Shown piece after piece: positions 1 to 10,547 of a stretch of 64,000 nt of DNA. The position numbers were made by a program, and so were the translations under genes. The notes beneath the pieces were generated by a model. It did not search any database, had not been told where the DNA came from, and was given only the letters and a program-made list of their open reading frames with translations. Source of the DNA: Thinopyrum elongatum (Eukaryota > Streptophyta > Magnoliopsida > Poales > Poaceae); assembly GCA_011799875.1 (NCBI GenBank), contig CM022301.1:321984929-322048928 (forward strand). Direction: 5' to 3'. Numbering within the stretch: the stretch's first letter is position 1; each line of letters starts with the position of its first letter.

Positions 1-177
1 GTAGTTCTAGGTGAGTTGGCTAACTCGATATCAATGTGATTAGGTGATGGCCCAAGTTACCCAGTTCACAGAATAAGGAATTTTCCTTCTTTCAAAATAC
101 AAAATTTGCTACATTCAAAAATTTGATAATATTTCTAATGTATTGACATGGGAAGATTATTTTATAATCCTATGCAG

Positions 178-499
178 GCGCCCAAGATCTTCGACATCGC
201 CGGTCACTACGCTGGGTCAGGCAGCGCCAACGACCTGCCCAGGTTCCGCGTCCTATGCAAGGCCAATGTCGCCGCCATGGAGGTGGCCCTCAGGATCGCC
301 AACGTCAACCCTTACAAGGTGGTAAGCCTTGACGGTTTCAGTTACCAGAAGTTGCAACATTCGTATACTTGCTTTCCAGCATTTCAGTTTTGTGTCTGAC
401 CATCTACTAACGAAAAGTCGCTTACTTACCGCAGATTCTCTTCGGCGACAGCGTGCACAACATTCAGGCAAGCATGGGATTGGCCTCCACAGAGTGCTG
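178..499 (+). pseudogene. Fragment of a HAD-superfamily phosphatase (pyrimidine 5'-nucleotidase-like)
   Basis: Two exon-like blocks with good splice signals are visible: 178-321 (after a tatgcag acceptor, before gtaagc) and 435-499 (after an accgcag acceptor, before gtaagt). The first reads in frame to a segment ending ALRIANVNPYK. The second begins ILFGDSVHNIQA, which resembles the acidic motif (FEDSxRNIQAG) of plant HAD hydrolases related to yeast SDT1 nucleotidase. After NIQA the family-like continuation (GKHGIGLHRVLV) lies in another frame, so there is a frameshift near 470. No catalytic N-terminal DxDxT motif or start codon is present in the window. I infer a truncated gene copy, perhaps captured by the Helitron whose 3' end lies at 1974. 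The family call is from memory of the motif. Confidence 0.55.
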
Positions 500-1945
500 G
501 TAAGTCATTGCTTGACATGCAAACCCTCCACACAGTAATGGATGCAACGGGTGCTGGCATTGTGATATTCATTAGCTTAAAATCCTTGCCTGAGAAAGCT
601 AATTTAGCACAACGTTTATGAATTATGTTCCTTACTCTGTTACAATTCAGAGAGAAGAATGTGTTGATTAAGATCCTTCACTGCCTTTTAAGTCTTTCAT
701 TTCTCCATGGCAATGCATGTGCGTAGTGAAATTGTGGTAGAGCGTGGGATGAAAGGTGGGTCCAGTATAAAACCAGGAGGTACTGCCGCCCTTGTCCCTT
801 GCTGTTGGCCTGACACGACGGTGTCATGGGCGGCGCTTCGTCCCCCTAGATGGCGGCCGCGGATCGACCCAAACAGGAGGGGAGGGGTTGGCGAGGGACT
901 CCTTGACGGTCCGTGAGCAAGAACAGTGTGAAGAAGAAAGGGCATCATAGCGAAGGTGAGGTGGGCATCAACGACGTAGCCAGGCCCCGGGCAACAGCAA
1001 GGGACCCCGCCTTATCGCTCCATGGCCTCGCGGCCGAGGGGCCAGGCGCGTCCTCGCCGCCTTCCACACCAGTGGCATGGACAGGGTGGTGTATACCGGT
1101 TGAATCTTGGAGTGAATAATTAGTTGTAGAAATAATTTGCTTCCTACTGTGCAGTTGCAAATTTTTATTGTCCATCAGTTGTAATTAGTTGTAGATAATT
1201 TTTTCACACAAATGAGTTATTTTAATTTTCACTGTTGGGTCAGTAAGTTATGTTCTTTTTTTAAAATTGTATCACAACACAGTCATAGGCCACATGCGGC
1301 GTACATGTTGTCAATTACAATGATATTTTGATCAATATCTCTATATCTAAGTTCGTTGTAGTTACCAGTTGAAAGATATAGGAGTTTGTGAAGGAATTTA
1401 AAAATTAAAGGAAGCACCTATTGGTTCAAGTCAGAAAACTTCACTCTATTAAAAAAAATCTAGCATCCAATATGCACTAAGTTTATTTTTCACTTCGTAG
1501 TTGATCCAACTATATTCATTATCTATACATCATTATTAGATTTTAGTAAGGCTTTATCCATCTTTCCCATGTTGGACTGCTTTTGCTACACTTACTTTTG
1601 CCATACAGTGGCAATCAATTCAGGTATTAGCGTCACGGGTGAGCACAGTGAAAGAGAACCGAAATCTATCTGAAGCATTTATTTGAATGGCTTGGGGAAT
1701 CCAAAATCTGAATAGTTTAGATAAACACACAAGTACCCATGAGTATGTGTTACCGGTTCATAAATATGCAAATGAGAAGCAGAGTAAGGTAAAGAAATGA
1801 GTGGACTGAGATAGACGGGAGAAAAGGTAGAACAATGTTGTCTTGTTGGTAGGGTATAAAATGTAAGATTTGATTCTGAGAAAATAGGACCAATGAAAGA
1901 AAGGATGAATTGGAACAGATACAATTAGAGGGACATTCATGTTGT
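500..1945. other. Region without recognisable gene
   Basis: After the HAD fragment there is a GC-rich patch (about 700-1100) with short ORFs on both strands that resemble no protein I know, then AT-rich sequence. No TE coding domain was seen. The region could be the body of the Helitron that ends at 1974, since such elements carry gene scraps, but no 5' TC end could be fixed. Confidence 0.3.
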
Positions 1946-1974
1946 CCCGTGGCAATGCACGGGCATTAAGCTAG
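1946..1974 (+). mobile_element. Helitron 3' terminus (hairpin plus CTAG)
   Basis: A 6-bp GC-rich stem (CCCGTG at 1946-1951, CACGGG at 1958-1963, loop of six bases) is followed after exactly 11 bases by the end CTAG (1971-1974), and the next base is T. This is the classical Helitron 3' structure: a hairpin just before CTRR, inserted between A and T. The 5' end was not located, so element length and content are unknown; it may extend left past the HAD fragment and even beyond the window. Confidence 0.6.
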
Positions 1975-2017
1975 TGCTTCTAGGCTGTGAATATCTATTT
2001 CTGAGTCCAGACTCATA

Positions 2018-2362
2018 TGCACCCGATAAACAGTAAATTCAAAGAAAATATAAAACAACTTCAAACAAATTCGATTTTTTCATGGAAGATGCTTCTGTGC
2101 GTGAGGTCCGCTCCAAATTTTAGCTCATTTAAACATCTGAGTAGCTCTCAGCAAAAGACACATATTGGGTCATAACAGTACCTAAACAGTAAACTGTTTC
2201 ACAGACCTCAAATTTGTCTTTTTTGCCGAGAGCTACTCAGATGTCGAAATGAGCTCAGATTTGGAGCCGAGCTCACGCACAGAAGCATCTTCCATGCAAA
2301 AAAAAATTGATTTTTTTAATTTTTCTAGTATTTTTTGGAATTTACTGACACTGGTGCTCGTA
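2018..2362. mobile_element. Foldback MITE with long terminal inverted repeats
   Basis: The left half (about 2031-2160) and the right half (about 2220-2347) are near-complete reverse complements over more than 100 bases, including the arms CAGTAAATTC (2031-2040) and GAATTTACTG (2338-2347). The arms also share a segment around GGAAGATGCTTCTGTGCGTG. No ORF of substance is present. The structure fits a non-autonomous DNA transposon folding back on itself. A related-looking element lies at 9165-9545. The superfamily is not assigned and the outer limits are approximate. Confidence 0.6.
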
Positions 2363-2389
2363 TTTTTCTAGATTTATTTCAGGCCTTCT

Positions 2390-2597
2390 AGCGTTGTGTG
2401 TTCAAAAGGAGGAGATATTCCCGTCGGCTACGAAGACATCTGTGATGACTTCGTCAATCTCAAGATGATGTGCCAGCTTAGTCTCTCGGTGGTGCTCATA
2501 GGGGTATGGTGTGTGTGCATGCGTGCATAGGGATGAGTGTATGTACATATATATATATATGAGAGTCTGCGTCTGTACTGTGTTAGAAAAAAAAACT
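2390..2597 (+). mobile_element. 3' tail of a non-LTR retroelement (LINE or SINE)
   Basis: The segment contains phrases that recur in 3' ends of Triticeae non-LTR elements (a stretch on 'cttcgtcaatctcaagatgatg', then 'tgctcatagggg', then a GT/TA-rich run and 'gtctgcgtctgtactgtgtt') and closes in an A run at 2585-2593. No coding domain is attached. Recognition is from memory, and LINE versus SINE cannot be decided here. Confidence 0.45.
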
Positions 2598-2948
2598 ACA
2601 GCGAAAGATATTCCTGTCTATACTTATTAGGGCACACATGGTGGTTCTATAGGACAACTGACTTGAATAAATCTCTCGAAAAAATATCAATTAAGAAAAC
2701 TCTTATGTTAGAGCTGGTTTAGTGAGAGAAATTGTATGCATATATAGCTCAGGTGGTTTTCCGTATGAAAATGCATCTCATAACAACTCACTGTAAGAGA
2801 ACATATATGCATATTGTTCGAGCCCTAGCCTTATCCTATCCCCGTGACACCAATGAGCTTCATGCAACTGTTGATCCCCAGTGGATGTCGTCCGTGCCAC
2901 CACGTCGTCCGTGCCACCACCAATTTCTCTGTGCGTGTTCCATCGCCT

Positions 2949-3089
2949 TCTATTACGTTCGTCTTTCTAAGTCGTGGTGTTAACCGTGTTACTCGTGTTC
3001 CTCTTGTCATCTTCCATCTTCTATTACGTTCATCTTTCTTAAGTCTTGGTGTTAACCGTGTTACTCGCGTTCCTCTTGTCATCTTTTGG
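2949..3089. repeat. Two-copy tandem repeat, period about 70 bp
   Basis: The unit beginning TTCTATTACGTT starts at 2949 and again at 3019. Both copies contain GGTGTTAACCGTGTTACTCG and end CCTCTTGTCATCTT. The duplication opens a short reading frame on each strand, which I take to be chance. Confidence 0.8.
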
Positions 3090-3229
3090 TGCTTCAATGT
3101 GTAAGAAACTTCAGGTCATCTCTTCGGTCATATCTGTCATCTGTTTGCAGCATTCTAAACTTCAGGATATTTCTACATTCAAGGATCCCTCCTTCTTACC
3201 CCCTAATCTCCGTAATTTCTACTAAATTC

Positions 3230-3720
3230 TATCAGATGGGGCGTCAGCAGGGATTATTACAACTTGGAACAACAACGACTTTTCTTGGGTCGACTACCGT
3301 ATCGATCCGCTTCTCACCAACCCATCAGTTCTCCTCTTGAACCAATGGCATAGATTTTACCAACATTTATGGGTCATGCACTCATGGGAGGAAATTGAAT
3401 TTCCTTGACTCCCATCAAAAGGTGCTTCCATTTGTCAATGGTCCTTTGTCTATTATTGGTGATTTAAACATACAACATGTCCATTGAACAAATATACCTA
3501 CAACATGTTTTCAACTCCTTAGCCCTTTAGGAAATCTGTCTTCTAGATGTACGTTACACTTGAACCAGTCAACAAGCTAATCCCACTCTGGTGCACGGCA
3601 GAGCGTTTGTCAACTTGACTTGGAGCTCCACCTTTTCGGATACCACAATCTCCTCAATCACACGAGCCACGTATAATCATGTACCTTTCCTTCGATGAGC
3701 ATCCTCCATAATTCCCAAAC
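3230..3720 (+). pseudogene. Decayed LINE fragment (endonuclease region)
   Basis: Translating the plus strand in pieces gives segments such as IITTWNNNDFSWVDYRID, then a region with FVNLTWSSTFSDTTISSITR, which resemble the APE-type endonuclease domain of plant L1-clade LINEs. The frame is broken several times and no reverse transcriptase follows, so this is a dead remnant. Its 5' edge is uncertain. Sequence 3721-4080 may be further decayed LINE or unrelated. Confidence 0.45.
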
Positions 3721-4544
3721 CTTATGTTTCCCGCCTTAACATCCTGCTTAGTAGGCCTAACATCAGTTTGGTTGTTAATCGTAATTTTGCTAGTATTTCC
3801 CCATGTTCTGAGATATGTGGGTCGAATGTTATGTTCAGGTTCCCAAATTTGTCCTCTAAATTCTGCTCTGGATCTCGAAAATTACTTTCGTCGCCACCAC
3901 TTGATGCACTGGCCGCCGCCGGGCCTCCGGTCTCTTTTCCAGCCCTGCAGTCCAACCAACAGCGCCGACGTCACCTGCGGAGATGGCCCTAGGTCCCTTC
4001 GACGAACTTTCGCGTGCCAATCCAGCGAACCGAAGCAGTATATGTGGAACTATGGTGGCATCGCTGGAGAATAAGGGGAACCCTAGAAAAGACCTAGGGG
4101 GACGGAGGGAGCAATAGGCTTACTGATATGACAGTTGATGAATAGATCGGTAGTTTTTTATATATGTAAAAAGAATCTATTGAAGGTAGCATTTTGAAAG
4201 TAAATGCCTCCGTTGGTTTGTATGAATTATATAGGGTAGGATTTTCAAAGAAAAAAATTCTTTGGAGCCATTTGGTTTATATGGATGGATTCCTGTTACT
4301 ATGTAGGATAGAAACCAATCCTTCACATGTCAAAGGAAAAAAACAGTAGCCTAGACTGAATGAAAAAAATGCATATCCTATGCATCAAATGACATCTCTT
4401 TCCCTGTACGAATTGAGATGCATGTCTTCTCACTTCCTATGTTTTTTCTTTGTTTTAGAAGACCCTATGATTTTCCTATTCCTAATGATATTCTTCAAAA
4501 TCACTAATTGAGGAGTACTCATTGCAAAGTTCACTCCCCCCTTC
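3721..4544. other. Intergenic, possible MITE debris
   Basis: No gene was recognised. The stretch 4205-4500 contains phrases (ccgttggtttgtatg, gccatttggtttatatgg, cacatgtcaaaggaaaaaaacagtag) that resemble cereal MITEs of the 'ttggttt' type, but I could not pair its two ends. Confidence 0.3.
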
Positions 4545-5535
4545 TCAGGTTGTGACAAGTGGCGCGCTGCATGTACGCCACTTGTCGCAACCTGGGAGTT
4601 TTCCCTTTTTTCATAGATCCGTTTATTCAAAACGTTTTATCTCTCAAACCGCGCGTCCAAATCTAGAACCGTTTTCACCGTTGGATTCCTCGCGCCGGGA
4701 TCTTCAAAACTAGATCCCATGTTGATAGGTTTTGACGAACTTTTTTTTACGAGAAAAATCGGACGAAAAAACCGAACCGGGAGCACAGGTTTTTTTCCTT
4801 TCCGAAAGAGGCATGCCCGTGCCTCTCGCGAAATCACAACCGTGCCTCTCGCGGAAGCAAAACCGTGCCTCTCGCGGAAAAAAAAAAAGAGAAAACGTGT
4901 TTTTTTTTCATTTCCGAGGAGGCACGGCCATGCCTCTCGCGAAAGCACAACCATGCCTCTCGCGGAAGCAAAACCGTGCCTCTTGTAAAAGAAAAAAAAA
5001 TAGAAAACACGTTTTTTTTCGTTTCCAAGAGGCACGGCCGTGCCTCTCGCGAAAGCACAACCGTGTCTCTCGCGGAAACAAAACCGTGCCTCTCACGAAA
5101 GGGAAAAAAAACAGAAAACGCGTTTTTTTTTCGTTTTCGAGAGGCACGGCCATGACTCTCGTGAAAGCACAACCGTGCCTCTCACGGAAGGGAAAAAACA
5201 GAAAACGCGTTTTTTTTCGTTTTCGAGAGGCACGGCCGTGACTCTCGCGAAAGCAAAACCATGCCTCTCGCGGAAGAAAAAAAAAAAGAAAATGCATTTT
5301 TTTGAGCAAAAAAAAAATTTGAAATTTTTTTTGATCCAAAGGCTAAGGAAGACCGGTGAAAACCGAAACGTCGAAAAAACCGTTTAAAAAGCTAAAAACG
5401 CCTATGGAAAAATAAAAAAAAATCCGGAGGGAGCGCCCAGAGCGCGACATGTGACGGGCGGCTGAGAGCGCACCTAGTGGCACTGATCGTTGTAAGGTTC
5501 CCGAAGAAGCGCTTGTCAACTAGTTGCTCCCGATA
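4545..5535. mobile_element. Minisatellite-bearing non-autonomous element, class uncertain
   Basis: A repeat-rich block runs from a short palindromic start (gttgcgacaag-like arms around 4551-4592) to a segment ending 'cgcttgtcaactagttgctccc'. It contains 'gaggcacgg...cctctcgcg' repeats. Blocks of this layout are common in Triticeae intergenic DNA and have sometimes been treated as Mutator-like, but I could not confirm terminal inverted repeats or a target duplication. The many long ORFs here are by-products of the repeat. Confidence 0.45.
4810..5304. repeat. Minisatellite of about 80-112-bp units
   Basis: Units beginning GAGGCACGGCC start at 4919, 5029, 5141 and 5226, with an incomplete unit before the first. 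Each has CCTCTCGCG-type repeats, an A-rich run, then GAAAACGCG and a T run. A and T run lengths differ between units. The array is open in several frames on both strands because it lacks stop codons, not because it codes. Confidence 0.85.
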
Positions 5536-5844
5536 TTCGTATATATCCTTCCTTTTTTTAGCCTAGCAGTAGCAGCCCACAGAGCCGCGCCTCTTCCCAG
5601 GCCGGCCCAATGCCCAATACTAGCCCGCCTAATCTGGGCCAACCTTGACCCACCAAACTTCCTGCTCCTCCTCCTGTTCGTCCGCCCCCCAGCGCCGTGA
5701 CGCCGCCGAAACCCCTTCGCCGGCGTCCCGGAAAGCAGCTCTGCTCCTCCTCCTGCCGAAGCTCGGCTACTCTACCCCGCAGGTGTCCTCGTCGTCTCTA
5801 CCCTCCACCGGACTCGCGTGGGAATAAGACACATCCAGGCGCCC
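5536..5844 (+). promoter_or_regulatory. CTU1 promoter and 5' leader
   Basis: Between the repeat element and the CTU1 start codon lies a short GC-rich leader. It contains GGCCCAA (5604-5610) and TGGGCC (5635-5640), the two orientations of the plant 'site II' element frequent upstream of translation and growth-related genes. A telo-box-like AAACCCTA (5930-5937) follows inside exon 1. No clear TATA box was chosen. The regulatory role is inferred from motifs alone. Confidence 0.4.
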
Positions 5845-8800
5845 ATGCAGTCCGCCGCCGCTCCGACGAGGGCAGGGAGCCGCCTCTGCACGCGCTGCGG
5901 CGAGCGGAAGGCCGCGCTCAAGCGGCCCAAAACCCTAGAACAGGTGAGCCTCGCCGGCTTCGTTCTTTAGGGGTTTAGCTGTAGCTTCCTATGAGTTCAC
6001 TCGATTACTGTAGTTTTAGGAAGCGGGTACGAACAAAACATGCCCCTTTTGTGTATCTACCTAAAAATTTGGGTACACTTTGCTGCTTGATCTTGTGAAG
6101 TTCCAACCATGGCACGTGTCTAGGAGTACTGTGAGCTGTTTTCACTTTTCTGTGGCCTACAGAGGTGTCTCTGATATTTGCTTTCAGATATGTAGGGAAT
6201 GCTTCTATATTGTCTTCGAGGACGAGATTCATCAAACTATTGTTGACAATAATTTGTTTAAAGCCGGTGAACGTGTGGCAATTGGAGCTTCTGGTGGAAA
6301 AGGTATGTGCAGACTTGTGTTGTATAAATAACAACGTAATAGATGAATTTTATGAAATGCATATGTGTCATATTCACTACTCATTGAATGATAAACACTC
6401 TACTACTGGCTCCTGTTGATCACTTGCATGGCCACTCAAGGTGTCATTGACTCCTTGAGAGCCTTGTATTAGAGTGTGTCATCAAATTGTTTGTTCAACC
6501 TTCTCGCCGTTGCAGCAGAGATAAGAGTTTTAAATCAAGACAATCAATTATTGAAGTTGAAATGTAGGTAGTCATGGGCGATGATAACGGATCATATATG
6601 TCTGTTCATAAATATGATATACCCCCCTAGAAAAAAAATATGATTGCAAATGTTCTTCAGCTTATTGTGGAAATGCTTGCTTACTATCTTGATCTTGTAG
6701 CAGTTTATAACAATCTTTTTACTGTTATGCAGATTCAACCGTGCTTGCTTATGTGTTATCAGAGTTGAACAAACGTCATAAATATGGTCTCGATTTGTTC
6801 CTTTTATCTATTGATGAAGGAATCACAGGCTATAGAGATGACTCCCTAGAAACTGTTAAAAGGAATGAACTACAGGTCCCTCCCCCTTACCCGATACACA
6901 TAATTCTGTTGCAACTTTTTACTTCTTTGTGTTTTCTTTTGTTCTAATTTTGGCAGACATCTAGTTCATGAAACGTAACCCATTTAAATGCATATTAATG
7001 TGTTGCTAATTCAACCGTAAGATTCACCCATTGCAGTATGGCCTACCACTGAAAATAGTTTCCTATAAGGATCTCTATGACTGGACAATGGATGATATTG
7101 TGAAAGCAATTGGCCTGAAAAACAATTGTACTTTCTGTGGTGTTTTTCGACGTCAGGTACCTCCTACTACCTACCTTTATCTGTAAGGCAATTGCATGCT
7201 CATTAATTTATGAACAATTCCATTCTTATTAGGCGCTAGACCGAGGTGCTGCTCTCTTGAAGGTTGATAAGATTGTAACTGGGCATAATGCAGATGACAT
7301 TGCAGAGACTGTCTTGCTGAATATTTTACGTGGTGATATTGCAAGGTAAATGTTGGTTAGTAAATAAAGTATGCTATTTTTTATCTTTGTTCTCTTTTAT
7401 AATTTTTGTGCTGCCATTATGCTTTTATCTTATAGGTTAAGTCGATGCACTTTCATAACTACTGGTGAAGATGGACCAATCCCACGATGCAAGCCTTTCA
7501 AATACACCTACGAAAAAGAGATTGTTATATATCCTTTCCATAAAACATTTTAATCAGTTTTATTTCTATTAGCTTATTATTATGTTTTGTCCATAAAACA
7601 TGCACTGATAATTTTGATCCTTGACTGTATGACACGTATGCGTATTTCAAAAAGCTGGACTACTTCTCCACTGAATGTAATTCCTGCTTCATTTTTTATG
7701 CAGTTTTGTTCTCTCTGTAGTTGAACAGTAGCTCCCCATTCCATTATCTCAAGATACCAGGGATGGTTAATATATAATCAAAATATAAGCTTCGAACAAT
7801 CAGTGCCTAACATTTGATAGTCAATGACATAGACATTAGTATAGTTCTGCTAAGCTTTCTTCCTCCATACTTGGAGGGCTACCTTTAGAATTTTGTTGAC
7901 ACTGTTCTCATCCTCTATTGAAATCAAATATGCTTATTGGTTATCTATCACAATTCAGGCATCTATTCACCAAATGCATATCGTGGATTTGCTCGTGAAT
8001 TTATTAAAGATCTGGAAAGCATGAGGTAAAGGCTTTTGCTGTCCAAAAGTAGGATTATTTCTTCAATTTTCATTTCTTCATCTGTTAGTGTATGCTAGCT
8101 CTGTTTCTTTTCCATGTTCAACACATTATGTATCATTGTCTTGCTTCAGTCACTTCAATCAGTACCTTATGAGTGGTGCAGGCCTAGAGCTATACTGGAC
8201 ATCATAACCTCTGGCGAAAATTTCCGGATATCCACAACAACAAGAATGCCAGATCAAGGAACATGTGAGCGCTGCGGTTACATTTCTAGCCAGGTATTGT
8301 GCTTACATCTAGCATGAAAGCTTGGCCCCTTTAGAGTCTCTTGGCTCAAGATAACCACATAAATGATTCTTTCGCTAGTACACTTAAAAATAAGTTGATC
8401 AATTGGTTATAGAATCAGGGGCGGAGCGTCGGTTGGACCATACTGGGCCATGGCCCACCCTTCTCTCTATGTTTTCTCTTAGGATTTAGCATTGATTTGG
8501 CCCACTGGCAGCAAATATTCAGCTCATGGCCCACTCTTTGCTGAACTCGCCCGTCCTAGGTTTCGTGTCACGCTCCGTCACTATATAGAGTGATAAGTAT
8601 TTTCTTGAGATCACATGTTGGACATTTTATCCAAGTATTTGCCTTGGTTTTGCTACCTTTGAACTTTTCCAATGCTTTTACTGACTCAATATTGGATGAA
8701 AATCTTGGCTTCTGTAGAAATTATGCAAAGCGTGCGTCCTGCTAGACGGACTGAACCGAGGCTTGCCAAAACTAGGCATAGGGAGAACCGCTAAAGTCGG

Positions 8801-8894
8801 TGCTGGAGCCGATGGTAGCGGCGAGCAGCAAGGCAAACGAACAGAGAGGAATAGGTCGAGTCTACAAGGAAAACATGGCAACTTGGACTTCTGA
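5845..8894 (+). CDS. CTU1: Cytoplasmic tRNA 2-thiolation protein 1 (CTU1/NCS6)
   Basis: Ten exons join to 359 codons plus stop: 5845-5943, 6188-6302, 6733-6875, 7037-7156, 7233-7345, 7436-7528, 7636-7676, 7959-8025, 8182-8293, 8718-8894. All junctions keep frame. The product is the ATP-pyrophosphatase that, with CTU2, adds sulfur to wobble U34 of cytosolic tRNA-Lys, -Glu and -Gln using the URM1 relay. Visible features are paired CxxC motifs (Cys15/18, Cys35/38), the PP-loop SGGKDST (68-74), CTFC (Cys150/153), GHNADD (176-181), Cys242, and a C-terminal zinc site (Cys292/295, Cys304/307). In the related TtuA enzymes an Fe-S cluster is held by three cysteines spaced like 150/153/242. Length is normal for plants. 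Intron 6 is U12-type and intron 9 carries a MITE. No defect was seen, so the gene is probably functional. Confidence 0.93.
7529..7635 (+). other. U12-type AT-AC intron (CTU1 intron 6)
   Basis: The intron starts ATATCCTTT (7529-7537), ends AC (7634-7635), and has TCCTTGAC (7618-7625) just upstream of the acceptor, close to the minor-spliceosome branch consensus TCCTTAAC. Only this junction restores the family sequence across it (codon AT|G giving Met228, then Tyr-Ala-Tyr); no GT-AG pair does. All nine other introns are GT-AG. Confidence 0.85.
8416..8583. mobile_element. hAT-like MITE in CTU1 intron 9
   Basis: A 168-bp insert begins CAGGGGCGGAGCG and ends CGCTCCGTCACTA, imperfect inverted termini. 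It is flanked by TATAGAAT (8408-8415) and TATAGAGT (8584-8591), an 8-bp target duplication with one mismatch, as expected for hAT elements. It has no coding capacity and lies wholly inside the intron. Confidence 0.6.
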
Positions 8895-9164
8895 ATATCA
8901 ATCAGTCTGCTGGAATGGCCACTCAGGGTGTAAGCGGGACAGGTGTGGCAATATGCCCGCATCATCGTTGCGCGGGCAACTGTGCGGGCTATGCATCTGA
9001 ATTTTGGTGGTAGCTGCTGCTGGTGTTGTATCATGATAAAAGTTTGATCGATCAACAGTTGAATTGGACTAGCCGAACTTGCTAGCCGTTGTCTTCTGCA
9101 TGTGTATTTGCATGTACAAGAGGTGAAGGCCAAGTTATAGTACCATTACTAATTATCTGCTCCC
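8895..9164 (+). other. Probable CTU1 3' UTR and downstream
   Basis: The sequence follows the CTU1 stop codon with no ORF of its own. A minus-strand frame overlapping the last exon (8678-9133) is an antisense shadow. No clear polyadenylation signal was fixed. Confidence 0.35.
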
Positions 9165-9545
9165 GTGCTCAAATACACTTGCATGAACAGTAAAAAATTA
9201 AAAAATAGTAAACAAAAAAAAAGAATTTTACGACCATCATCAAATTTTCTAACATGCTGCAAAATTTCACTTGAAATGACATCCGTGGAGGCCTGTGCAA
9301 AAAAAAAGACGTATTTTGGAGTACCCTTTTTTTTTGACACACCTTTACAGATGTCTTTTCATGGCGAAATTTTGCAAGATTTTTTTTAAGGAAAAGGCAG
9401 ACCATTATCTGCCTTATGCATTCAAAACGAGCCGTGGAAATTTTGCAAGATGTTAGAAAACTTGTTATCCAGAAAAATCAGATTTTTTTTTAATTTCTTT
9501 ACTATTTTTTCAGAATATATGTTCGTGCGGGTGCATTTGTGAACA
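9165..9545. mobile_element. Second foldback MITE-like element
   Basis: The two halves contain inverted matches: tcaaattttctaacatgctg near 9240 against gatgttagaaaacttg near 9450, with tttcttact and agtaaa-type ends outside them. The termini read 'cttgcatgaacagtaaa' and a right end around 'tgcgggtgcatttgtg'. Layout and end motifs resemble the element at 2018-2362, so I infer the same broad group. No ORF is credible. Confidence 0.5.
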
Positions 9546-9679
9546 CTTTGGTATTACTCTGTACTTCTTTTGCAGATGCTTGTTATGTGGCATGTGTAAA
9601 GTGTCAGTGCTACTACAATGGTGCCTTGGAGAGCCCGCTCCAACTTGCAGCCTGAATGGCCATCGAGGATAACTAGTGA

Positions 9680-10547
9680 GTTCACTATGATGTTCCTGGG
9701 ACGATCTTTGCGGCGACCCAAGGACATTGCGTCCCTAACTTTCAAGGTCTCATCGCGCAAAAATTGGAGTGTTAAAGATGCTCTGAGGGATGATGCTTGA
9801 TCTTCAAAATCAAGATATCCTCAAACTTCACGTTCGCCCACTTCCACAAATTCGTTACTCTTTGGGACACCATGCGTAGCTTCCAGCTCAATGTGGGCGC
9901 CGAAGACGGCATTGTGTGGAAGCACACCGCCGATGGTTCCTACTCAGCGGCTTCCGCCTAGGAAGTCCAATTCCACGACACCATTCGTTCCCCCAAGGAG
10001 CACACGCTTCGTTTGTCTTGCCATACAAAATAGGATTTGAACCGCGGATCGGTTGGCCAAACGTGGATGGTCAAATTGTTGCTCTTGTCTCCTATGCAAG
10101 CGCGATAAAGAATCGCGTTGACCACCTTTTCTACAAATGTCGGTACACAATTAGTCTTTGGGGCATGATCAAGAAGCAGCTACAACTTAGGCATCTAGGC
10201 ACTTCATCTTGGCAGCTTATCTGCTCCGCCAAGGATTGGTGGATTGGACTCTCCGACACCAACACCCCAACCGCAAGTCGATGACCACGCTCGCCATGCT
10301 CACGTCATCAATCATTTGAAATGAGAGAAATGCTCGTGTCTTTCGCCAAAAGAGTGCCCCTTTAGCAGTCCTCCACAACATCAAAACCAAAGCGGCAGTC
10401 TGGATCACCGTGGGCGCCAAAAAGTTGGTTTAAATCATGCCGGGAGAGTGCTGCCCATTTGTAATATCGGTGTTTTGTAGCACAAACAAATTTCTCTTAG
10501 TTAATAGATGAGGCAAATCTTTTGCCTCCGTTTCAAAAAGAAAAACT
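9680..10547 (+). pseudogene. Decayed LINE 3' end (zinc-binding RT C-terminal region)
   Basis: Plus-strand segments read SSRKNWSVKDALRDDA, then ISSNFTFAHFHKFVTLWDTM, then a region with VWKHTADGSYSAASA and HLFYKCRYTISLWGMI. These match the layout of the zinc-binding domain (zf-RVT) that follows reverse transcriptase in plant LINEs. Frame changes and stops break it. The remnant ends in a typical LINE tail (aatagatgaggcaaatcttttgcctc) and an A-rich run at 10534-10547. No endonuclease or RT core remains, consistent with 5'-truncated integration. Confidence 0.6.

Noticed and set aside
2831..3104. ORFs on both strands with a repeated peptide
   Set aside because: Created by the 70-bp tandem duplication; no homology.
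4637..5387. Overlapping ORFs of 84-169 codons
   Set aside because: Products of the minisatellite, with the same repeated peptide in several frames and both strands.
8678..9133. Minus-strand 151-codon ORF
   Set aside because: Antisense to the last CTU1 exon and 3' UTR; no start context or homology.
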